Assembly: GCA_001701075.1 (NCBI GenBank)
Contig: DAAK01000037.1
Span: 6,592-18,663 of the forward strand
Source: Bacteroidales bacterium GP3
GTDB lineage: Bacteria; Bacteroidota; Bacteroidia; Bacteroidales; Muribaculaceae
Direction of reading: 5' to 3'
DNA: 12,072 bases
Shown: in pieces, positions 1 through 7,214 of the stretch
How the letters are laid out: each line of letters begins with the position of its first letter
Position numbering within the stretch: the first letter of the stretch is position 1
Program-made: the position numbers and the translations under genes
The notes under the pieces: generated by a model
What the model was told of the DNA's origin: nothing
Seen by the model: the letters and a program-made list of their open reading frames with translations, nothing else
Databases searched by the model: none

Positions 1-3000
1 CCATCGAAAATGATATGATGAGTGTCAAGAAGCATATAGACATTGTCGAGATATGTGAATATCTCGCAACGGAACAGCTGGTCATTGAAAAGGTCGAATG
101 GCCTGATGAGGCTTTGGAAGAAATCAGTGTCCGGCATCTTTTCAAGTTCTGTAATCTTGATGTCGAATTCCACGTCGGAGTGTGGTTGCTGCATCACGTC
201 TCCATTTCTCCATATCATGCGAGTCAACAGTCCAGGATGCGCCTTAAGTGCTTCAAGAACGGCTTTTTTCAGCTTTTCGGCATCTGTGCCAACTCCGAAT
301 TTGAATGCCTGAGGTATATTATATTGTAGTGCCTTGCGGTTCATCTCCCAGTCGATATAGACACCTCTTTGGTTTTCCGAAAGTGGGTAGTACTTGCGTT
401 TCGGTCCTTTAGCCTCTGGCTTCTGGTCTTTAGTCTCGGGGGTCTGACTATCTAAGTTATTGGCTATAGCACGGATTGTAGCGGCCGACATTATGTTCTT
501 GGCTGTCAGTTTTATTCCAAGTTGCTTCATAATAGCAGCGACAAGACGCATTGCCATTAGAGATGTGAGACCAGCGGAAAGCAGGTTGGATGTGACACCG
601 AAATCTTCATGACCGAGCACATCTTTGGTAATGTCATAGATTTTCCGTTCAGCATCTGTCTCAGGTGCAACAATTTCTATCTTTTGCTGTTCTGGTTCGG
701 GAAGTTTCCGGCGATCGATCTTGCCGTTTGGTGTGAGCGGCATACGGTCTATCTGCATGATAAGTTCGGGCACCATAAACTCGGTAAGTTCGCCTCCCAT
801 ATATTCATGCAGCTGGTCTGAAGTGAGGTCGTTGTTGTCGGCAGAAGTGTAGTAACCTACCAGCATCTCCATGTTTCCAAGTTTCTTGACTGCTGCGGCA
901 AATGCCTTTACACCTGGATGTTTCGTTGCTACTGCCTCAATTTCACCAAGTTCTATACGTAGACCACGAAGTTTTACAAGTCCATCGCTTCGGCCGATAA
1001 ACTCTATGTCGTTGTCTGCCATGAAGCGGGCGTGGTCACCGGTGCGGTATGCTCTCATACCGTCAATTGTGACGAATTTCTCTGCATTGAGTTCCGGACG
1101 ATTAAGGTAGCCTCTACCTACGCCGATTCCAAGTATCACCAGTTCTCCGGCCACCCCTTTAGGAACAAGCCTCTGGTAAGAATCAAGAATCCTCACTTCA
1201 TAACCATGTATCGGACGCCCTATATCCTTACCATCGGTAAAGTCCTTGAGCTTGAATGCAGTAGCGATTACACTACATTCTGTAGGCCCATAAAGATTAA
1301 AGAATGTATATGGCAATGCGCCGAGAGGTGGAAGTTTTTCACCACCTCCGCATAGAACCCTGAGAGAGGGGAACTCAAAGAGGGTAGCCATTTGCCATGC
1401 AATCTGCGTTGTCATGAAAATGACGGAGATCTTTTCATTTACCATATAATCGTGCATCGCAGTCAGGTCGAGCCTGATTTCGCTGTCGAAGATATAGACT
1501 GTCGCTCCCTTACTGAGCGTAGGATAAAGGTCCATCATGTGGGCGTCAAATCCGAAAGCTGCATATGCACCAGTTCGGTCATCAGCCGTCATCTTTGTCA
1601 ATTCAGTATATGCACCTACATAGTTAGTGATATTTCTTTGTTCCAGCACCACTCCCTTAGGTTTGCCTGTTGAGCCCGATGTGTATAGTATCACCATAGC
1701 CGATTCAGGAGACGGCCCTTCAAGTTCCCCCTCGAATGATTCGGGAAGGGTTTCAAGTGCAGAGGCTTGGATGGTCTTTCCAGTGTATGATGGTACTTTT
1801 TCCGTCACTATCCCATCATCAGCAAGGATAATATCGACGCCGGCATCCTCGATCATGTACATAAGCCGTTCTTCCGGGAAATGAGGGTCGAGTGGCATAT
1901 AAGCGCCACCGGCCTTCATGATAGCCATTGGGAATATCACCATCAGCTCGGAGCGTTCTATCATGATGCCTACTACTGATTCCCGGCCTATGCCATGTTT
2001 GTCCCGAAGCATTGCTGCCAATCGGTCAGTGAGGTTGTCTATTTCTCGATATGTATATTTTCTATCCTTATACACGACCGCCACATTATCAGGATAAGCA
2101 GCAGCTGCATCGCGAAACATCTGCGGGATTGTCATTTTCCCACTCACCAGCGACTTGCCTCCGTTTGATATTGCAAGAAGTTCATGTGCTTCTTTATCGC
2201 TCACCAGACTTAGTTGCGACAATGTTGTGTCTGACGGCAGAGTCATGAATTGCTTGAGCAGACATTCGAAAGTGGAAGCGAGGACCCTCATCAATTCTTC
2301 GCTGAAGAGATCACTGCGGTATTCCACCTCCATAATGGATTTCCCGTCCCTGAAAAAAAGTTGGGCTGTGATTTTCGAACCTGTTGCCAGCATTTCAAGA
2401 GGAATGGAATCTATAGACTTACCATTCACCTCAGGCCAATTTAGGAAATCCCCCTGATACGAGAACAAGAAATCGGATGATACACCATAATCTCTTGCCG
2501 CGTCGGCAAATGAATAAAGATCGTTGTCACGGGCAATTTTTAAGTCGGCTTTAGTCTTTGATAGCAAGGATCCAATAGTTGAGGTCTTGTCGGTCTTGAC
2601 TCTGACAGGGAGAGTTTTCACCATCATGGCGAAAGTATTGTCAAAATCATGCCCCTTTCTGCCATGGTAGACAGTAGCGAAGGTGACATCTTCGCGTCTG
2701 TTGAAAATCTGGCATACAATTCCCATAGCTGCTGTGGCAGGCACACTTGTCGGCAATAATGCCTGCTTGCAATAAGCCTTGTACGATTCTGGAGTAAAGT
2801 CAAGTTCAACGATGATTTTATTGAAGGTCTCTTCCGCTCCCGGTTTTGCGGATGCGATGTCCGGAAGTATGTCAAATGCAGTTTCTGCTCCCTCCAAAAG
2901 TTCATTATATTTTGCTTTTGCTTCCAGAATTTCTTGTGATGCGCGTTGCTCAATTTCCTTTTTTGCGAGTTCATATATAGTGATGGACTCTCCATCAAAA

Positions 3001-3476
3001 GGCACTCCCTTCAGAGCGGCGTCGAGAGAGTGTAGAAGAAGCTTCTGAGTGGCACCATCAAGAAGGGTATGATGGAATTCCGACAGGAGATAAACTGACT
3101 TGTCAGTCTTTATCACTGTAAGCCTCCCGAGAGGCTTTTCATCCATGTCGAATGGAGTCACGAGGCTTTGGGCTGTTGCCAACAGAGTCTCATCATCCAT
3201 CTCTATAACCTTTACTTCAAGCGGATGGTCGGCCGAACAGTCTTTCCAAAGAGGATTCCCTTGTTCATCAGTAATAATTCTTGCTGAAATACTTGGGAAT
3301 GCCGCTACCACTTTGCGTAGGGCAGCAGCAAGGTCGTCGGCATTATCAACACCGTTTATGCGGAAAAGAAAAGGAATATGATACATCGGTTTTTCAGGAT
3401 TCCTCACAGTTTCTATGTAAAGACCTAACTGAGATTGGGTCAGTGGAATCCCTATAGTGGAATTGTTATCGTTCAT
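1..3476 (-). CDS. Nonribosomal peptide synthetase, partial (C-A-T-C visible, 3' end outside window)
   Basis: Multimodular enzyme that activates an amino acid as an adenylate, loads it on a carrier-protein arm and condenses it into a peptide. The reading frame is open from ATG at 3476 to the left edge (1158 full codons). Domains: condensation about 8-440 with HHTLLDG at 135-141; adenylation about 455-930 with YTSGSTGKPKG from Y598, core FDAHMMD from F643, YGPTE from Y729 and the catalytic lysine of PNGK at K919; carrier protein about 940-1005 with GLTSL, pantetheine site S972; second condensation domain from about 1030, with HHIIFDG starting at H1153 and cut by the window edge. All catalytic motifs seen are intact. 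The ATG lies one base after the STAS stop, so translation is probably coupled. A condensation domain at the N-terminus means either a starter (acylating) domain or an upstream partner synthetase. The product is unknown. Family assignment is certain. Confidence 0.96.
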   Translation of the reverse strand, partial: MNDNNSTIGIPLTQSQLGLYIETVRNPEKPMYHIPFLFRINGVDNADDLAAALRKVVAAFPSISARIITDEQGNPLWKDCSADHPLEVKVIEMDDETLLATAQSLVTPFDMDEKPLGRLTVIKTDKSVYLLSEFHHTLLDGATQKLLLHSLDAALKGVPFDGESITIYELAKKEIEQRASQEILEAKAKYNELLEGAETAFDILPDIASAKPGAEETFNKIIVELDFTPESYKAYCKQALLPTSVPATAAMGIVCQIFNRREDVTFATVYHGRKGHDFDNTFAMMVKTLPVRVKTDKTSTIGSLLSKTKADLKIARDNDLYSFADAARDYGVSSDFLFSYQGDFLNWPEVNGKSIDSIPLEMLATGSKITAQLFFRDGKSIMEVEYRSDLFSEELMRVLASTFECLLKQFMTLPSDTTLSQLSLVSDKEAHELLAISNGGKSLVSGKMTIPQMFRDAAAAYPDNVAVVYKDRKYTYREIDNLTDRLAAMLRDKHGIGRESVVGIMIERSELMVIFPMAIMKAGGAYMPLDPHFPEERLMYMIEDAGVDIILADDGIVTEKVPSYTGKTIQASALETLPESFEGELEGPSPESAMVILYTSGSTGKPKGVVLEQRNITNYVGAYTELTKMTADDRTGAYAAFGFDAHMMDLYPTLSKGATVYIFDSEIRLDLTAMHDYMVNEKISVIFMTTQIAWQMATLFEFPSLRVLCGGGEKLPPLGALPYTFFNLYGPTECSVIATAFKLKDFTDGKDIGRPIHGYEVRILDSYQRLVPKGVAGELVILGIGVGRGYLNRPELNAEKFVTIDGMRAYRTGDHARFMADNDIEFIGRSDGLVKLRGLRIELGEIEAVATKHPGVKAFAAAVKKLGNMEMLVGYYTSADNNDLTSDQLHEYMGGELTEFMVPELIMQIDRMPLTPNGKIDRRKLPEPEQQKIEIVAPETDAERKIYDITKDVLGHEDFGVTSNLLSAGLTSLMAMRLVAAIMKQLGIKLTAKNIMSAATIRAIANNLDSQTPETKDQKPEAKGPKRKYYPLSENQRGVYIDWEMNRKALQYNIPQAFKFGVGTDAEKLKKAVLEALKAHPGLLTRMIWRNGDVMQQPHSDVEFDIKITELEKMPDTDFFQSLIRPFDLFNDQLFRCEIFTYLDNVYMLLDTHHIIFD

Positions 3477-3477
3477 G

Positions 3478-3777
3478 TCATTTGAGATTGAAAAGTGAGG
3501 AAAATCCGGTCATATCGAAGATAGGGCGTACAGCTGGGGTGAGGTTTATCACTTCCAAAGTATGTCCTGCAGCCTTCACATTTTTCAGAAGGGATATTAA
3601 GGAGCGCAGTCCGGCACTGCTGATGTATTCCATCTCAGAGCAGTCGATGACAATATCACCATCTTTGGTATCGATTTTGCTTACTTGTGAGTCGAACTCT
3701 TGAGAAGTCAGGGTGTCAAGTCTTCCCTTCACTTTAATCAAAGTGTTGTTGTCATTGCGATTGATGTCTACAATCAT
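3478..3777 (-). CDS. STAS-domain anti-sigma factor antagonist (RsbV/SpoIIAA type)
   Basis: Small soluble protein of 99 residues, the usual length of a stand-alone STAS protein. In the RsbV/SpoIIAA family the protein is phosphorylated on one serine by an RsbW-type kinase and dephosphorylated by a SpoIIE-type phosphatase; only the unphosphorylated form binds its partner. The signature is GRLDTLTS at 18-25, then IVIDCSEMEYISSAGLRSL from I42. By alignment to the D-S-(S/T)-G motif of RsbV the phospho-acceptor is S54 (two residues before G56). The gene starts four bases after the stop of the sensor phosphatase/kinase and ends one base before the NRPS start codon, so all three are very probably co-translated. 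The enzymes that would switch it are both on the upstream gene. What it binds is not visible: no sigma factor lies in the window. Confidence 0.95.
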   Translation of the reverse strand: MIVDINRNDNNTLIKVKGRLDTLTSQEFDSQVSKIDTKDGDIVIDCSEMEYISSAGLRSLISLLKNVKAAGHTLEVINLTPAVRPIFDMTGFSSLFNLK

Positions 3778-3781
3778 GATG

Positions 3782-6070
3782 TCAGAGTTTAAGTGTGAAT
3801 TTTAATATGTTTTTATTCTCATTATATTCATATTCCATGGAGTGAGAGAGTTGGTGCATGAGGAAAATACCAAGTCCTCCAATTCCCCGCTCTTCGAGAG
3901 GTAGTGTAGGATCCACTTTCGGACTCTCTTGAAGAGGATTGAATTGCGGTCCGCTGTCCTTGATGATCATCTCTACCTGGTCTCCAATTTGACGCAATCC
4001 GAACTCGATTTCCTCAATGGGATAGGGGGTTGGTGTATGATTGGTGATGTTTGTAACAGCCTCCTCTGCGATAAGCATTATTTTGTTGACCAATTCTTCA
4101 TTCCAGTGATATGTTTCACCGGTTTTTCGGATTGCCGACATCAAGGTAGCTATTTCTGAAATCTCATATTTCAGTTTTATCTCCAATCTATCACTATCTG
4201 AAGCAGATATGCAAAGCATTGTAAGGTCATCCGTATACTTTCCATCAGAATATTTCATGATTTCTTCTCCTACGGAGGAAACTATATCTGATGTTGATGG
4301 CAGGGAGACGATGGCTTTGTCGGTGATTGTAAGTAGTTTATCCTGTCCATATAGTACACCTTCTGGATTTTCTGCTTCCGACAATCCATCAGTATACATG
4401 AAGATTGTGTCGCCTGGCATGAATGGGAATTCATGCTGGCCGTATTGCATATCAGGCATAATGCCTGCTGGTAATCCTGCTGGTAGTTGCAAATATCTGC
4501 ATCCCGAGGAATTCGAGAGTATAGCAGGGTTATGACCGCCGTTAGCAATCACCAGTTTTCTTGCGTCAATGTCGATATACCCAACTTGAAATGTTACAAA
4601 CATGTTAGATGGATTATCGGCACACATATTGTCGTTGATTCTTGCAGTTATTTCAGATGGTTGAAGTTTTTGCTGGGCAGCAAAATGAAACAAGCTTTTC
4701 ACATAGCTCATCATCAAGGCCGCCGGAATACCTTTGCCGCTGACATCAGCGATAATGAAGTAGAAGCGGTTGTCGGCAGATACATAGTCATATAGGTCTC
4801 CACCCACTTCCAGTGCCGATTCTTGAAAAGCGGATAAGGTGAGCTTAAGATTTGCATCGTCAAGACGGTAAGAGGCTTCTGCTGGAGGAAGCAGCGAACG
4901 TTGTATGCCTCTTGCAATCTTAAGCTGGGTGGCTATATGCTCGCGTTCCATTGTGTTCTTTTCAATTTCGACAATATATTTATTTATAGATTCTTTCATA
5001 TATTCCATCGCATTTCCAAGTTGCGAGAGGTCGGAATACTGTTGCATCTTTGGTATTTCGGTATCGAAGTCACCGTTGCCTATATTGATTGCAGATTGTG
5101 TGAGCTTTTCAAGCGGCCGCATGGCGCGTAGCAATGCTATACGGAGAATTATTATTAGAAGTAGGAATCCGGCTACGAGAGACAAAAACAATGGAAGGCG
5201 GATTCGGGAGGTCACTGAAGTGAAGGAAGTGTGGGGCGACGCCGTGCAAATCACCAGGTCGATGTTTTCCACGGGCGTGAAAGTGCACCTATAGTCTTTT
5301 CCTTCCATCAGGATTGGTTTCCCGGATTGGAGAGCAGAAGAGAACTGTGAAAAATCTTTCCTTCTGCCCTTATCTGATTGTTGATAAGGAATCTTGGGAT
5401 AAGCTTCGAGCAGCCTCCCATCTTTTGTAAGGGTAAACGAGTAGCTGTTCTTATAAGGAATCAGATGATGCATTTCTTCGTCAAGATCACTTAATGCAAT
5501 ATCGGCAGTGACTTCACAAAAAATCCTACCATTTGTATCTTCGACGGGATAGGCATAGGTCATCATAAGGCATTCTCCAGCTCCTTTGTCGACATATGGT
5601 TTGCTCCATTCCCCTTTGTGAGACTGAAGGGGAGCTTTATACCATTGGCGATCAGTATATCGATAGTCGGTTTGTCCAAGTTGCATTTCATGTAAATTGT
5701 CGCCGTCCCAGTGGAGATATTCCATCCATTCCCTGCCATCGGTAGTCGCGTCCGGTATCATTGCTATGCAACATCCCTTCATGATTGAATCGCTGTCGAG
5801 CATTATTTTGAGGATGTTTATAGCATCTTCCTTGATGCGTATCGGCTCATAAGATTGGATTACCTGAGCACTACGTTTTACGTTCTGCTCCACGGAGTAA
5901 AGTCGGCTGTCAAGATTACTGACAAGTTCTGTCTGAAGGAGTTTGGTGATATGTTCGGCTTGTTCTGACTCACTTTTTACAGCATAAAACTCCACAATGA
6001 GAGTGATGGCTATAAAAACAGCAATACTTACACAGACTACATAGAGCGAAAGTTTGTCGGATAGTTTCAT
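3782..6070 (-). CDS. Membrane sensor with HAMP, SpoIIE/PP2C phosphatase and RsbW-type ATPase domains
   Basis: A 762-residue regulator that carries both opposing enzymes of a partner switch. Order: N-terminal membrane helix about 9-31; extracytoplasmic double-Cache-like sensor about 32-290 (Y159, D161 and the TADIAL stretch with D190 look like the Cache ligand-pocket pattern); second membrane helix about 292-316; HAMP-like linker about 317-370; PP2C/SpoIIE phosphatase about 390-625 with metal-binding VGGDLYD (D425), DVSGKG (D442), GGHNPAI, YTDGLSEA (D561) and TDDLT (D614, D615); C-terminal GHKL ATPase about 635-762 with N-box EEAVTNITNH (N674), DSGPQF (D705) and GIGGLG from G729. Both catalytic domains look intact. 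The periplasmic sensor suggests that an outside small molecule sets the balance of kinase and phosphatase activity on the STAS protein four bases downstream. SypE of Vibrio is a comparable RsbW-SpoIIE fusion, though differently ordered and soluble. The ATG at 6070 directly precedes the membrane helix. Confidence 0.95.
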   Translation of the reverse strand: MKLSDKLSLYVVCVSIAVFIAITLIVEFYAVKSESEQAEHITKLLQTELVSNLDSRLYSVEQNVKRSAQVIQSYEPIRIKEDAINILKIMLDSDSIMKGCCIAMIPDATTDGREWMEYLHWDGDNLHEMQLGQTDYRYTDRQWYKAPLQSHKGEWSKPYVDKGAGECLMMTYAYPVEDTNGRIFCEVTADIALSDLDEEMHHLIPYKNSYSFTLTKDGRLLEAYPKIPYQQSDKGRRKDFSQFSSALQSGKPILMEGKDYRCTFTPVENIDLVICTASPHTSFTSVTSRIRLPLFLSLVAGFLLLIIILRIALLRAMRPLEKLTQSAINIGNGDFDTEIPKMQQYSDLSQLGNAMEYMKESINKYIVEIEKNTMEREHIATQLKIARGIQRSLLPPAEASYRLDDANLKLTLSAFQESALEVGGDLYDYVSADNRFYFIIADVSGKGIPAALMMSYVKSLFHFAAQQKLQPSEITARINDNMCADNPSNMFVTFQVGYIDIDARKLVIANGGHNPAILSNSSGCRYLQLPAGLPAGIMPDMQYGQHEFPFMPGDTIFMYTDGLSEAENPEGVLYGQDKLLTITDKAIVSLPSTSDIVSSVGEEIMKYSDGKYTDDLTMLCISASDSDRLEIKLKYEISEIATLMSAIRKTGETYHWNEELVNKIMLIAEEAVTNITNHTPTPYPIEEIEFGLRQIGDQVEMIIKDSGPQFNPLQESPKVDPTLPLEERGIGGLGIFLMHQLSHSMEYEYNENKNILKFTLKL

Positions 6071-6075
6071 AAATG

Positions 6076-6083
6076 CAAAGTTA
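6076..6083 (-). promoter_or_regulatory. Possible Bacteroidota -7 promoter element for the sensor-STAS-NRPS operon
   Basis: Read on the minus strand this is TAACTTTG, an exact match to the Bacteroidota -7 consensus TAnnTTTG, in AT-rich DNA. It ends five bases before the ATG at 6070, so a transcript from it would be leaderless or nearly so. Several TTTG/TTTTTG stretches lie upstream, but none sits at the usual spacing of about 19-21 bases for the -33 element, so a chance match is possible. Confidence 0.35.
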
Positions 6084-6200
6084 AACCAAATTTTGACAAA
6101 AACCTAATTATAATAAGAAAAATGAGCGGAATCTATTGAAAAATCTATTTGAAGGATTAAAAAATATAAATTGGTATTTTAGAAATCTGATAGTAATACA

Positions 6201-6238
6201 AAAAAAGAGACTGCACCATCCGGCGCAGCCTCTTTTTT
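6201..6238 (-). terminator. Intrinsic terminator, minus-strand orientation
   Basis: Two 17-base arms (6201-6217 and 6222-6238) enclose a four-base loop, with A6 at one end and T6 at the other. Read on the plus strand the stem has two A-C mismatches. Read on the minus strand the same positions become G-U pairs, so the stem is continuous. It therefore works best for transcripts moving leftward. It lies about 20 bases past the stop of the broken helix-turn-helix gene and was probably that gene's own terminator. It now insulates the sensor-STAS-NRPS operon from the exported-protein genes to its right. Confidence 0.82.
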
Positions 6239-6256
6239 CATGATAAACTACAAGGC

Positions 6257-6415
6257 CTAAATAGAATCTTCTTTGGGGACATTGGGAAATGCTTGAATGT
6301 AGGAATCCAATTTTATGTTCTCTTCCAAACGGAATTTCCTGCGGAGACGGTAGCGTGTCGTATTTACACTCTGGCGTGATATGCCTAAAAAAGTTGCTAT
6401 TTCATCCGAGGTATG
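6257..6415 (-). pseudogene. 3' remnant of a LuxR-type helix-turn-helix regulator
   Basis: An open stretch of 52 codons plus TAG with no plausible start codon. The peptide contains TSDEIATFLGISRQSVNT followed by TRYRLRRKF and a polar tail ending EDSI. This is the classic recognition-helix region of Bacteroidota LuxR/GerE-like regulators (pattern EIA-LL-IS--SV---RYRLRKK). An in-frame TAA (6416-6418) sits just before it. Beyond that stop the frame reads MLIYL (to 6433), which also fits the helix usually found before the motif, so the break may be a nonsense mutation or a junction near the end of the neighbouring gene. The N-terminal sensor or receiver part is missing; the 245-residue lipoprotein gene ends 20 bases away. 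The remnant is probably not translated. Confidence 0.72.
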
Positions 6416-6434
6416 TTAGAGATAGATAAGCATA

Positions 6435-7172
6435 CTAAGGCTCAGATGCCACTGGGCGGATTTGCAATTGTATATCACGTTCCAAATTACTAACCTTGAA
6501 ACTCATGTCGGTCTTTTCCAAATTCCAAGATTCCGTGGATTTCTCACAGGGTGAGGCACTCCATATGTAGAGATCATCATCAAGATATTTAATGCGATCG
6601 TTTTTACCTAAGCCAGCAGCAGGAATAAAAATGGTATTGTTGGTTTTTTTGCTCTGTACTTTATAACCTGCAAGTTTTCCGTCTCTGGAAGATTGCCACA
6701 TCCATATACAATTATCCTTAAGCCATATCAGTTCTTCTTTAGTTGGCATTCTCCAATCTCCACCCCATTGAATGTGCGCTGCATCATATTCCGGTTTTAG
6801 CACGGAGGTGGAAACATCATTCGTTGTGATATAGCCCTTTTTATGAAGAACCTCTATTGATTTGTCATATGTATAAAATGATTTCGGAGATTTGTATCCT
6901 TTGCCATCTTTCCCTTCTGTATCACCCCAAAAGAAATATTTCCCGGCTTCTTCAGGTTTGGTTGCTCCGATGTTGCATGTGGCAACGTATAAGGCAGGAG
7001 AGTTTTCTGTAGCTCTGCGCATCAGCACACCCTGATGGCCATTAATGGTAATGGATCCTGAAGCACTGCCTACTGGCTCTCCATCATCAGAATCATCTCC
7101 AGAACAGGCACTGAGAGAACTTGCAATGGTTATCCACATCAAAAGATGTCTTATAAATGTTTTATATCTCAT
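6435..7172 (-). CDS. Lipoprotein with FISUMP-type (Fibrobacter major paralogous) domain
   Basis: 245 residues. A lipoprotein signal ends in LSAC with lipid cysteine C23, followed by the acidic stretch SGDDSDDGE, which resembles the export signal that sends Bacteroidota lipoproteins to the cell surface. The rest matches the FISUMP pattern: VATCNIGATKPEEAGKYFFW (around 65-85), WGGDWRMPTKEELIWL (W140 in the DWRMPT core), GYKV, TIFIPAAGLG, LYIWSASP and a C-terminal IQLQIRPVA. These domains are common in exported Bacteroidota proteins and resemble C-type-lectin/formylglycine-type folds, but no enzyme activity can be claimed. It is the last gene of the exported block, 42 bases after the 849-residue gene. 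Its end looks complete for the family, yet it lies directly against a broken regulator. Confidence 0.87.
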   Translation of the reverse strand: MRYKTFIRHLLMWITIASSLSACSGDDSDDGEPVGSASGSITINGHQGVLMRRATENSPALYVATCNIGATKPEEAGKYFFWGDTEGKDGKGYKSPKSFYTYDKSIEVLHKKGYITTNDVSTSVLKPEYDAAHIQWGGDWRMPTKEELIWLKDNCIWMWQSSRDGKLAGYKVQSKKTNNTIFIPAAGLGKNDRIKYLDDDLYIWSASPCEKSTESWNLEKTDMSFKVSNLERDIQLQIRPVASEP

Positions 7173-7214
7173 TTTTGATTTTTGGCTAAATTATTTTATC
7201 CTTTAAGCATTGTT

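Noticed and set aside
15..3381. Many plus-strand open frames across the NRPS gene
   Set aside because: They lie opposite a continuous NRPS reading frame with all catalytic motifs intact and show no recognisable domain; they are antisense shadows.
4282..4548. Second minus-strand open frame inside the sensor phosphatase gene
   Set aside because: It overlaps the conserved YTDGLSEA region of the phosphatase in another frame and has no start context or domain.
6411..6435. Small hairpin after the 245-residue gene as a terminator
   Set aside because: The stem is only about eight pairs with a bulge and has no T-run; a much better terminator lies at 6201-6238.
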